Shown: positions 6,498 through 13,282 of the stretch, piece by piece
Position numbering within the stretch: the stretch's first letter is position 1
How the letters are laid out: every line of letters begins with the position of its first letter
Assembly (NCBI GenBank): GCA_002353935.1
Contig: DEKP01000041.1
Coordinates: 1 to 16,255 of the forward strand
DNA length: 16,255 bases
Source of the DNA: Ruminococcaceae bacterium UBA2719
GTDB taxonomy: Bacteria; Bacillota; Clostridia; Oscillospirales; Acutalibacteraceae
Direction: 5' to 3'
Notes under the pieces: generated by a model
Database searches by the model: none
The model's input: only the letters and a program-made list of their open reading frames with translations
What the model was told of the DNA's origin: nothing
Position numbers and translations under genes: made by a program

Positions 6498-8117
6498 TTA
6501 TCCTTTCATACAAGCGTCTACCCACTCGATGAAGTTAGATACGTCGGTTCCTTTGCGTTCAGCCGGGCTATGATTTTGAGCCCATATCGTTTCAAAATCA
6601 ACGCTTTCTACACCTTCACAGTGCTCTAGGGCGAGCGATAGGTTAACCTCGGTTGTCAGGGCATTGGTGTTCTGCTCAATACCGGAACGTATACGCCAGT
6701 ATTTTGCAACTTTGGATTTACCGTAACCATCCTGACTTTTCAAAAGATAGTAAAGCGGTGCATACATTTTTACGCGCTGCTCGGCAGTATTTCCAAAAGA
6801 ATCTGTCTTTTCTAAATCGGCTATATATTCGTCTGCATATTCGCTGTTTAGTTTTGTCAGTATATCAGTAAGTATACGGTCAAAGTGGGCGCCTTTGCCG
6901 TCGCCGTAACCAAACAGTGTATTTCTGCTTCCCGGTTGGTCAAAGGCTAAAAACCAATCTGAAGCTTTTTTGCACTTCTTTACAAAGTCCTCTACGCTTG
7001 TAATTGTGGCAGTGTTAGTGCTTTTGTCATAGTTTATCCATTTTTTGTTTGCGTTCAACTCATCTATGTATTCTTGCTCTGTACAGTCAGTAAACTCTAT
7101 ATCTGATAGATAGTTGTTGAGTGAGTGTTCAATTACTCTCTTTATGTAATCGTAATACGAGCCTGCTTGGTAGATGCCTTCCTTGGATTTTTTCAAGGTT
7201 AGTGTATTGCCGTCTTTGTCGGTAAATCCAGCACTGTTGATATAATCGGCAAATGCGTTTGCCAAAGCGTCGGAAATTGCTTTTTGTTCATACGATTGAT
7301 CTGTGCGCGTACAGCCCATCATCCATTCATAAGCGGCATTTGATGTATCAACATCACAGACCGGACACCAGTTCATTGAGCCTTTTACAGAATCGGATAC
7401 ACCCTGTACTACGCCGATCGCTTCAAGATAGGGATTGTACAGCTCGCTGTCACCCGAAGCACCCAAAATTGCTGCCTGCGCTCCGCCGCCGCTCATTCCG
7501 AATACAAATATACTCTCTGCATCTCCTGCAATTATATCGTCGCTGTATCTAAGGTAACGGACAGCAGCCTTGAGGTCGGTAACTCCTGCAGGTGCGCCTT
7601 CTTCTATTCCGCGACACCCCGCATGAACAAAAACAAAACCTTTAGATGTGTAATCCGTCATAATCTCTATTATACTTTTATGTTCATTCAAATCGCTGTA
7701 GGTCAAAGCCTTATCAGCGGCATAGAACGGAGTGTTTACAGGGATCACTATCGGAGCAGTAGAAGCAGTATAGCCGTTTATATCTGCGTTTTCATTGAGC
7801 TTGCAGGTATATGTACCGTCCTCGTTTTCGGTTGTATTTATATATGCGCCCGGAACAAATATCGCAAGCTTTTCATATGTTTCGTCGGCAGGCTTTTCAC
7901 AATAGTCGATTTCTGCTTGATAATAAACATCATAATCTTCGCTGTATTGCCATCGGTTCATATCCGGCTTTGATAGATTTGTTATGATTTCTTTTGCTTC
8001 TGTTTCAGCCTGAGCAGCAGTTATATCCGAATTGCCACTGCCTGATTTACCGCATCCGGTTACTAAAACGGTGACTAAACATAAGGCTATAATAATCGCT
8101 GATACTTTTTTAAACAA
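6498..8117 (-). CDS. Tannase-like alpha/beta-hydrolase lipoprotein
   Basis: A 539-residue secreted lipoprotein. The signal peptide (about 1-21) ends in a lipobox with Cys22 (LVTGCG), so it should be anchored outside the membrane. The hydrolase body shows an oxyanion-type segment (FVFVHAGCRG, 161-170) and the nucleophile elbow GMSGGGAQ with Ser209. WCPVCDVDTSNAAYEWMMG (250-268) and the C-terminal YWRIRSG...VDFETIWAQNHSPAERKG resemble bacterial (subtype A) tannases and related carboxylesterases; His516 is the likely catalytic histidine. It probably cleaves esters of plant phenolics or acylated glycans. The start is TTG at 8115-8117, with TGGAGA (8125-8130) upstream. A nearby ATG is out of frame. 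It stands alone, divergent from the DUF2156 gene. Confidence 0.82.
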   Translation of the reverse strand: MFKKVSAIIIALCLVTVLVTGCGKSGSGNSDITAAQAETEAKEIITNLSKPDMNRWQYSEDYDVYYQAEIDYCEKPADETYEKLAIFVPGAYINTTENEDGTYTCKLNENADINGYTASTAPIVIPVNTPFYAADKALTYSDLNEHKSIIEIMTDYTSKGFVFVHAGCRGIEEGAPAGVTDLKAAVRYLRYSDDIIAGDAESIFVFGMSGGGAQAAILGASGDSELYNPYLEAIGVVQGVSDSVKGSMNWCPVCDVDTSNAAYEWMMGCTRTDQSYEQKAISDALANAFADYINSAGFTDKDGNTLTLKKSKEGIYQAGSYYDYIKRVIEHSLNNYLSDIEFTDCTEQEYIDELNANKKWINYDKSTNTATITSVEDFVKKCKKASDWFLAFDQPGSRNTLFGYGDGKGAHFDRILTDILTKLNSEYADEYIADLEKTDSFGNTAEQRVKMYAPLYYLLKSQDGYGKSKVAKYWRIRSGIEQNTNALTTEVNLSLALEHCEGVESVDFETIWAQNHSPAERKGTDVSNFIEWVDACMKG

Positions 8118-8150
8118 AAAACCATCTCCAGTCTGTTGTATTTTGTTTTA

Positions 8151-8156
8151 ATTATA
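8151..8156 (-). promoter_or_regulatory. Possible -10 of the hydrolase gene
   Basis: TATAAT on the minus strand at 8156-8151, about 34 bases before the TTG start. No good -35 is visible at normal spacing, so this is tentative. Confidence 0.4.
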
Positions 8157-8230
8157 TCAGATAAGATAGAATTAAAAAAGATATAATTTTCAAAAAATAT
8201 TTTTTATTCATAATATTAAAAATTAAGCGA

Positions 8231-8259
8231 TGGACTAAATAAAGATCTTATGATATAAT
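8231..8259 (+). promoter_or_regulatory. Promoter of the DUF2156-GNAT pair
   Basis: TGGACT (8231-8236) and TATAAT (8254-8259) are 17 bases apart, with an extended -10 TGA in front of the TATAAT. The start is predicted near 8266. A second possible promoter, TTGATT (8283-8288) with TGT-TATATA (8307-8312), lies closer to the ATG at 8334. Confidence 0.7.
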
Positions 8260-8333
8260 TTCATAAGAATGGTGGATAGAGCTTGATTAATGGTTGTTTC
8301 ACCTGTTATATAAAGATATGGATTATAAAATAT

Positions 8334-9221
8334 ATGTTGAATTTTAAAATTATTGATAAGAATCAAATCGAAGAATACAAAAAATATTACGATTATTCCA
8401 CTTCTTTTGGTTGCGATACAAATCTCATAAATATCTATTTGTGGCGGCATGAGTATAATATAAATTTAGCGTTGTTTGATGATACGCTGATAAAGGCTTA
8501 CTTTCGAGATGACGGTATGGTTTGGGGTTATTGTATGCCGGTGGGGAAAAATATCGAAGGGGCACTTGAAGAAATTTTTAATGATGCCAGAGAGCGTAGT
8601 GCTGAGCCAAATATTGTGATGTTAACAATTGAACAAAAAGCATTGCTTGAGAGCTTGTATCCTAATAAATTTATCTTTAAGCCTTCGCTTGAAAACCAGG
8701 ATTATATATATTATTCAAAGGATTTGGCAACGCTTGAAGGCAGAAAGTTTCATAGCAAGAGAAATCATATTTCACGTTTTTACCGCACCTATAAAAATAC
8801 AAAATTTAAAATGATTGATAAAACAAATAAATCAGATGCAATGGGAGTTGTGTTTGATTGGTATAAAGAAAATAATATTTCCTCTGACGACAGCTCTGAA
8901 ATTCAAGCTGTTCGCGAAGCTCTTGAAAATATGGAAAAATTAAAAATGAACGGAGCTTTGTTGTATGTAGATGAAAGACCTGTGGCAATGACTTTGGGCA
9001 GTGAGATTTCAGATAGAGTTTATGATATTAATTTTGAAAAGGCGTTGCGCGATTATGACGGTGTTTATTCTGTTATTAATAACGAATTCGCAAAAACCCT
9101 TACACAGTATGAATACATAAATCGCGAAGAGGATATGGGGATTGAGGGGCTGAGAAAAGCAAAGCTATCTTATAACCCTGTTATTGTGCTTCAGCGTTTT
9201 ACAGCAGAGGTAAAGCTATGA
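8334..9221 (+). CDS. DUF2156 / phosphatidylglycerol lysyltransferase-like protein
   Basis: A 295-residue soluble protein of the DUF2156 family, which shares the double GNAT-like fold of the MprF lysyl-transfer domain but lacks its membrane part. Family marks are an N-terminal FKIIDKNQIEEYKKYYDY, a central LEGRKFHSKRNHISRF motif, LYVDERPVAMTLG and a C-terminal EEDMGIEGLRKAKLSYNP. I chose the ATG at 8334 because family members begin just before the FK..D motif. The frame also opens at TTG 8283, which has GGTGG (8271-8275) upstream and would add 17 residues of unusual composition. It overlaps the following GNAT gene by 4 bases (ATGA), so the two are translationally coupled. The substrate is unknown; an aminoacyl or acyl transfer is likely. 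Confidence 0.82.
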   Translation: MLNFKIIDKNQIEEYKKYYDYSTSFGCDTNLINIYLWRHEYNINLALFDDTLIKAYFRDDGMVWGYCMPVGKNIEGALEEIFNDARERSAEPNIVMLTIEQKALLESLYPNKFIFKPSLENQDYIYYSKDLATLEGRKFHSKRNHISRFYRTYKNTKFKMIDKTNKSDAMGVVFDWYKENNISSDDSSEIQAVREALENMEKLKMNGALLYVDERPVAMTLGSEISDRVYDINFEKALRDYDGVYSVINNEFAKTLTQYEYINREEDMGIEGLRKAKLSYNPVIVLQRFTAEVKL

Positions 9222-10042
9222 GCATGTTATTTGAAAAAGCCAATTCTGCCGATATCTCACGCCTTAAGGAATTGTGGCTGGACTCTTTTTCGGAAAATCC
9301 TGAAGCGGTAGATTTGTTCCTTTATAGAAATATAAATAATATGAGAATTTATTGTGCAAGAGTAGATAATAAAATTGTTGCTGCTTTATATCTTTTAGAC
9401 TGCTTTTTAAACCAAAAAAAAGCACATTATCTTTGCGCGGCTTCGACCGAGACGGAGTTTAGACGCAGGGGAATAATGACGGGGCTTATAAAATACGCTT
9501 TAGATACGGCAAAAAAGGAGGGGGATTGTTATTCTCTGCTTTTTCCGGCAGATCAAAGTGAAAAATTATATGATTTTTACGGCAAATTAGGGTATTTGCC
9601 AAATTGCACTGCTAAGACAGTGAGTTTATCGCGGAAAGAACTTATAACGAACAAAGTCCCTATAAACGAAATGCCTGATTTTGAGGCGTTGCAAAAACAA
9701 TATTTTGATAGCGATTTTCTTTTGTGGAGTAATCGCTTTGTCGATTTTGTTATTGAATATTATAAAATTTACAATATAAAAGCTGTTTTAAGCCAAAGCG
9801 CCTTTGCGCTTATTGAAGAGAGCAAAGACACTTCAAACGTGTTTTATTGTATTTATAAAGACTTTGAGAGTTTAAAGGCTTTGCTTTTGAAGAATACAGT
9901 TTCAAGTCATTTTGTGCTTACTGTCAGCTCTAATAATACGTTGTTTTCCGATATTCCAAATCAAAAATATGGTATGATAAAAACACTTGATGAAAAAGAA
10001 AAAACGCCTAACGACGTTTACATTGGAATAAATTTAAATTAA
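9218..10042 (+). CDS. GNAT-family N-acetyltransferase
   Basis: A 274-residue protein whose N-terminal half is a GNAT fold. The acetyl-CoA pyrophosphate loop is visible in ETEFRRRGIMTGLIKYAL, and LYDFYGKLGYLP is the usual late helix and strand. The C-terminal half (about 140-274) is an extra domain, giving an Eis-like or clostridial two-domain layout longer than minimal GNATs. The start ATG overlaps the stop of the DUF2156 gene, and the two form an operon closed by a terminator at 10093. Such pairs recur in clostridia, which suggests a shared modification step, but the substrate cannot be read from the sequence. Confidence 0.85.
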   Translation: MSMLFEKANSADISRLKELWLDSFSENPEAVDLFLYRNINNMRIYCARVDNKIVAALYLLDCFLNQKKAHYLCAASTETEFRRRGIMTGLIKYALDTAKKEGDCYSLLFPADQSEKLYDFYGKLGYLPNCTAKTVSLSRKELITNKVPINEMPDFEALQKQYFDSDFLLWSNRFVDFVIEYYKIYNIKAVLSQSAFALIEESKDTSNVFYCIYKDFESLKALLLKNTVSSHFVLTVSSNNTLFSDIPNQKYGMIKTLDEKEKTPNDVYIGINLN

Positions 10043-10047
10043 AAAAA

Positions 10048-10074
10048 TTATAAATATTATAAATATTATAAATA
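10048..10074 (+). repeat. Three perfect tandem copies of TTATAAATA
   Basis: The 9-base unit is at 10048-10056, 10057-10065 and 10066-10074, directly after the GNAT stop. It is probably AT-rich slippage; copy number may vary between strains. Confidence 0.8.
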
Positions 10075-10092
10075 TATAAGCTTAAGCTCTGT

Positions 10093-10126
10093 AAATCCTG
10101 TTTGTATTTTTATAACAGGATTTTTT
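10093..10126 (+). terminator. Intrinsic terminator of the DUF2156-GNAT operon
   Basis: AAATCCTGTT (10093-10102) pairs with AACAGGATTT (10114-10123), and the pairing runs into a T tract (10121-10126) with more T beyond. Confidence 0.92.
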
Positions 10127-10310
10127 ATTTTATTATAATCTGGTATGGAAAGGGGTAAAAATACAGCAGGATGAATATATAACGTATGATTTAATCATAT
10201 TTATAATAAAGTGTATATGCAATATCACATAAGATTTGTAAGTTTTGCACAAAAAACAGACTTAATTTATATTCAATCAGTGGATTTTTTTGGCAGAATG
10301 GTCATTTTGG
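10127..10310. other. AT-rich intergenic stretch before the EF-G-like gene
   Basis: The 372 bases between the GNAT stop and the EF-G-like start hold the 9-base repeats, the terminator and, at the right, a promoter. The remaining part (about 10127-10310) shows no open frame, hairpin or RNA motif I can support. Confidence 0.6.
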
Positions 10311-10339
10311 TTGTTTTATTTAGATATTTATTATATAAT
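10311..10339 (+). promoter_or_regulatory. Probable promoter of the EF-G-like gene
   Basis: TTGTTT (10311-10316) and TATAAT (10334-10339) are 17 bases apart. The start near 10346 would leave a leader of about 70 bases. Confidence 0.6.
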
Positions 10340-10414
10340 CAAGGGGTGGTTGAAAAAACTAATTGTGAAAATTGACCGAAAGTATATTGTTTTCGTTTGA
10401 AGGGAGATATTTTT

Positions 10415-12490
10415 TTGAAACAGTATGACGCAAAACACATTTTAAACATCGCTATGGCAGGTCATTCCGGCGCGGGTAAAACATCTGTAGCCGAGGCTAT
10501 GCTGTATTTGTCAAAGGCATCTGACCGTCTGGGAAAAATCTCTGACGGAAATACTCAGCTTGACTTTGATTCCGAAGAAATCAAAAGAGGAGTATCGGTG
10601 CTTACCGCTGTTGCGCCGCTGGAGTGGAAGAATGCTAAGATAAATATTATTGACACACCCGGGCTTTTTGATTTTGAGGGAGGTGTGTATGAAGGTTACC
10701 GTGCAGCTGAGACGGCGGTTGTTGTAGTATCAGCAAAAGACGGTATAAATGTTGGTACGGAAAAGGCTGTCAAAGCCGCAACTAAGGAGAATTTGACAAA
10801 GATTTTCTTTGTAAACGGCGTATGTGATGAAAACGCTCGTTTTTATCGTGTACTCGAGGATCTCAAACACACTTTCGGACCTTCTGTATGTCCGGTTATA
10901 GTTCCATATATCGAAAACGGAGAGGCTAATACTTATATCAATTTGTTTGAGTATAAGGCATATAAGTATGATAAATCCGGCAAGGCTACTCCGGTGGATA
11001 TGTTGCCCGATATGGGTAACAGACTCGAGGGCCTTAGAGAAGCTATAAAGGAAGCAGTAGCAGAGACCAGCGAGGAATTGATGGAAAAATTCTTTGACGG
11101 AGAAGAATTTACGCCTGAAGAAATAATTACGGGTGTTAGCAAAGGCGTAAAAGACGGAACGCTTTGCCCGGTATTCTGCGGTGACGCGGCGTCCACCTTT
11201 GCTATTGATCAGTTTATGAACAGTCTTGTATGGCTTGCGCCGACAGCCTATGATAAGTCAGGAGAGGTTGGCGTTGATGTAAACGGAGATGAGCTTGAAA
11301 TTGCTGTAAATGAGCAGGGTGCTACATCTGCTATTATTTTCAAAACCGTTGCCGATCCTTTTGTTGGCAAGCTTTCATATTTTAAGGTTATATCAGGTAA
11401 AGTTTCCACAGAAACACCGCTTGTAAATATGCGTACAGGTAATCAGGAGCGTATCACAAAGGTGCTTACAATTCGCGGTAAAAAACAAGAGGATGCATCA
11501 GCGGTTACAGCGGGCGATATTGGAGCTATTCCTAAACTTACTAATGCCAACACCGGCGACACTCTGTGCTCGCCGACAAGAAGAGTTATATTAAAGGGTG
11601 TAGACTATCCTTTGCCGTCTTATTCTATGGCAGTGTATCCAAAGAAGAAGGGTGAAGAGGATAAGGTTGCGCAGGGTATAAACCGTTTGTGTGAAGAAGA
11701 TCCTACGATAAAATTTGTTAATAACTCAGAGACTAAAGAAATGGTTGTTTCAGGCATGGGTGAACAGCACCTGGATGTAGTTGTTTCAAAGCTAAAGAGC
11801 AAATTCAACGTAGAGGTTGAGCTAAAGCAGCCCAAAGTTGCATACAGAGAGACCATTCGTTCAAAATCCGATGTTCAGGGTCGACACAAAAAGCAGTCGG
11901 GCGGAGCAGGACAGTTCGGTGACGTATGGATTAAGTTTGAGCCGTGCGACAGTGATTCTCTTGAATTTGACATCGCGGTTGTAGGCGGCAGCGTTCCAAA
12001 GCAGTTCTATCCCGCAGTTGAAAAAGGGCTAAGAGAGTCTATCAAGCACGGACCGTTAGCGGGATATCCGGTAGTTGGAGTCAAAGCCACCTTGTATGAC
12101 GGTTCATCTCACCCTGTTGATTCTAACGAAATGGCATTTAAAATGGCCGCTCAGATTGCGTTCAAGAACGGTATTCCTCAGGCTAAGCCCACTTTGCTTG
12201 AGCCAATAGGCTCGCTCAAGGCGACTGTGCCGGACGCAAATATGGGAGATATCATGGGCGAAGTCAACAAGCGCCGCGGCAGAGTACTTGGTATGAGTAT
12301 GGATGACGACGGCATGCAGGTAGTAGAGGCAGAGGTTCCTATGGCAGAGATGGCTGACTTCTCAATTTATATGCGCCAGGTAACACAGGGCAGAGGCTCG
12401 TTCACATTTGACTTTGAGCGTTACGAAGACGCACCCTCCCAGGTTGCTCAAAAGGTAATAGAAGCTGCAAAAGCAGAAGCAGGAGAATAA
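10415..12490 (+). CDS. EF-G-like translational GTPase (EF-G paralogue)
   Basis: A 691-residue protein with the full five-domain EF-G layout, including VAYRETIR, GRHKKQSGGAGQFGDVW and the C-terminal GRVLGMSMDDDGMQVVEAEVP. It belongs to the divergent EF-G-like branch rather than canonical FusA: the P-loop is GHSGAGKTS (16-24), and G3 is DTPGLFDF (80-87) with Leu84 where EF-G has the catalytic histidine. The NKxD position reads NGVC (134-137), so the lysine and aspartate that read guanine are missing. I chose TTG at 10415 because AAGGGAG (10400-10406) is 8 bases upstream; the longer frame from 10397 starts upstream of that site. It is a single gene with its own promoter and terminator. It may act at the ribosome or be regulatory; its role is not known. 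Confidence 0.88.
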   Translation: MKQYDAKHILNIAMAGHSGAGKTSVAEAMLYLSKASDRLGKISDGNTQLDFDSEEIKRGVSVLTAVAPLEWKNAKINIIDTPGLFDFEGGVYEGYRAAETAVVVVSAKDGINVGTEKAVKAATKENLTKIFFVNGVCDENARFYRVLEDLKHTFGPSVCPVIVPYIENGEANTYINLFEYKAYKYDKSGKATPVDMLPDMGNRLEGLREAIKEAVAETSEELMEKFFDGEEFTPEEIITGVSKGVKDGTLCPVFCGDAASTFAIDQFMNSLVWLAPTAYDKSGEVGVDVNGDELEIAVNEQGATSAIIFKTVADPFVGKLSYFKVISGKVSTETPLVNMRTGNQERITKVLTIRGKKQEDASAVTAGDIGAIPKLTNANTGDTLCSPTRRVILKGVDYPLPSYSMAVYPKKKGEEDKVAQGINRLCEEDPTIKFVNNSETKEMVVSGMGEQHLDVVVSKLKSKFNVEVELKQPKVAYRETIRSKSDVQGRHKKQSGGAGQFGDVWIKFEPCDSDSLEFDIAVVGGSVPKQFYPAVEKGLRESIKHGPLAGYPVVGVKATLYDGSSHPVDSNEMAFKMAAQIAFKNGIPQAKPTLLEPIGSLKATVPDANMGDIMGEVNKRRGRVLGMSMDDDGMQVVEAEVPMAEMADFSIYMRQVTQGRGSFTFDFERYEDAPSQVAQKVIEAAKAEAGE

Positions 12491-12510
12491 TTTAATAAAT
12501 AATAATCATT

Positions 12511-12569
12511 AATGACCCGAATCCTAAAGTTAGATCAAAAATCTAATTTTTGAGGATCGGGTCATTTTT
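12511..12569 (+). terminator. Intrinsic terminator of the EF-G-like gene
   Basis: An outer stem (12511-12525 with 12553-12566, one bulge) encloses an inner hairpin TTAGAT (12530-12535) / ATCTAA (12541-12546), followed by a T run ending at 12569. Confidence 0.88.
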
Positions 12570-12582
12570 ATCTGTGTTTTTA

Positions 12583-12611
12583 TTGCAAAAAATGATAGCG
12601 CGTGATATAAT
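12583..12611 (+). promoter_or_regulatory. Promoter of small RNA unit 1
   Basis: TTGCAA (12583-12588), 17 bases, then TATAAT (12606-12611) with extended TGA. The predicted +1 (12618) is the first base of the hairpin. Confidence 0.85.
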
Positions 12612-12617
12612 GAACAA

Positions 12618-12816
12618 GCTACATAATCTTTATGAAAATTGAAAAAGTATCAAAATTAATATTTGTATATCAATGTTTGTTTTGCACATATTAAATTTAG
12701 CAAAAATACAAGCTCTATTAAGTGTGCATGGAAACATTGATACTTAAAGGTTATGTAGCGTGACTGGAGCTATGTGTTTTTCGTGCGTAGCTGTCAATAC
12801 GGCTGCGCACTTTTTT
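12618..12816 (+). ncRNA. Pseudoknotted small RNA, unit 1 (about 199 nt)
   Basis: The lower stem is 12618-12628 with 12749-12759 (11 pairs). The next stem uses right arm AAACATTGATACTT (12732-12745). The left arm offers it two partially overlapping partners, AAGTATCAA (12645-12653) and TATCAATGTTT (12668-12678), as if about 33 bases had been inserted. GCACA (12684-12688) pairs with TGTGC (12723-12727). The loop segment AAAAATACA+AGCTC (12702-12715) can pair with GAGCT, a bulged A and TGTGTTTTT (12767-12781) just after the hairpin, making a pseudoknot. The terminator follows directly. Family not recognised. Confidence 0.82.
12783..12816 (+). terminator. Terminator of small RNA unit 1
   Basis: GTGCGTAGCTG (12783-12793) pairs with CGGCTGCGCAC (12800-12810), with G-U pairs, and is followed by six T. 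Confidence 0.93.
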
Positions 12817-12825
12817 ATTTTTATA

Positions 12826-12854
12826 TTGCATTTAAAAAAATTATGTGGTATCAT
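12826..12854 (+). promoter_or_regulatory. Promoter of small RNA unit 2
   Basis: TTGCAT (12826-12831), 17 bases, then TATCAT (12849-12854) with extended TGG. The predicted +1 is near 12861. Confidence 0.82.
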
Positions 12855-12860
12855 CTACTT

Positions 12861-13027
12861 GCGACATAGTAGAATATTTGCTCAAAAAGTTACAAGCTTT
12901 TATCGTTAAATCGGTAAAAGCGTAGCTTGTTTTAGTTTGGCTTGTACTTTTGAGCATTACTACTGTGTCGCAACAGTTCAAGCTACGTTTTTCGTGCGTA
13001 GCTGTCAACACGGCTGCGCACTTTTTT
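12861..13027 (+). ncRNA. Pseudoknotted small RNA, unit 2 (about 167 nt)
   Basis: The lower stem is 12859-12872 with 12960-12973 (14 pairs, one G-U). An AT-rich internal loop (12873-12878 against 12957-12959) separates it from an upper stem, 12879-12897 with 12940-12956, which has two single-base bulges. A small apical hairpin (12897-12905 / 12912-12920) overlaps the pseudoknot strand. Loop segment AAAAGCGTAGCTTG (12916-12929) pairs with CAAGCTACGTTTTT (12979-12992). Here both pseudoknot strands differ from the other units yet still match each other. Confidence 0.85.
12994..13027 (+). terminator. Terminator of small RNA unit 2
   Basis: GTGCGTAGCTG (12994-13004) pairs with CGGCTGCGCAC (13011-13021), followed by six T. 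Confidence 0.93.
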
Positions 13028-13036
13028 GTTTTTATG

Positions 13037-13065
13037 TTGCATTTAAAATTTTTATGTGGTATTAT
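13037..13065 (+). promoter_or_regulatory. Promoter of small RNA unit 3
   Basis: TTGCAT (13037-13042), 17 bases, then TATTAT (13060-13065) with extended TGG. The predicted +1 is near 13072. Confidence 0.83.
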
Positions 13066-13071
13066 CTATTT

Positions 13072-13238
13072 GCAACGTAAAATTACATATTATTTTTTGC
13101 CAAAAGCTTATATTTTTATTTAGGTAAAAATACAGGCTCGTTTTTGATATGGCTTTTGGCATATGTGAAATTTTACGTTGCAGTAAAAGAGCTATGTATT
13201 TTTCGTGCGTAGCTCTAAACACAGCTGCGCACTTTTTT
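13072..13238 (+). ncRNA. Pseudoknotted small RNA, unit 3 (about 167 nt)
   Basis: The lower stem TGCAACGTAAAATT (13071-13084) pairs perfectly with 13169-13182. ACATAT (13085-13090) can pair with ATATGT (13161-13166), and the upper stem TGCCAAAAGC (13098-13107) pairs with GCTTTTGGCA (13152-13161). The apical hairpin is TATTTTTA (13111-13118) / TAAAAATA (13125-13132). Loop AAAAATACA+GGCTC (13126-13139) pairs with GAGCT, a bulged A and TGTATTTTT (13189-13203). The arms share no sequence with the other units. Confidence 0.85.
13205..13238 (+). terminator. Terminator of small RNA unit 3
   Basis: GTGCGTAGCT (13205-13214) pairs with AGCTGCGCAC (13223-13232), followed by six T. The inner sequence differs from the other units but still pairs. 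Confidence 0.93.
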
Positions 13239-13247
13239 GTTTTTATG

Positions 13248-13276
13248 TTGCATTTAAAAATTTTCTGTGATATTAT
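13248..13276 (+). promoter_or_regulatory. Promoter of small RNA unit 4
   Basis: TTGCAT (13248-13253), 17 bases, then TATTAT (13271-13276) with extended TGA. The predicted +1 (13283) is the first base of the hairpin. Confidence 0.83.
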
Positions 13277-13282
13277 TTAGTT

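Noticed and set aside
7623..7973. 116-residue plus-strand open frame
   Set aside because: It is antisense to the hydrolase lipoprotein gene and shows no start signals.
10397..10414. Upstream TTG (10397) as the start of the EF-G-like protein
   Set aside because: The ribosome site AAGGGAG lies downstream of it and points to TTG 10415; the extra six residues would be encoded by the ribosome site itself.
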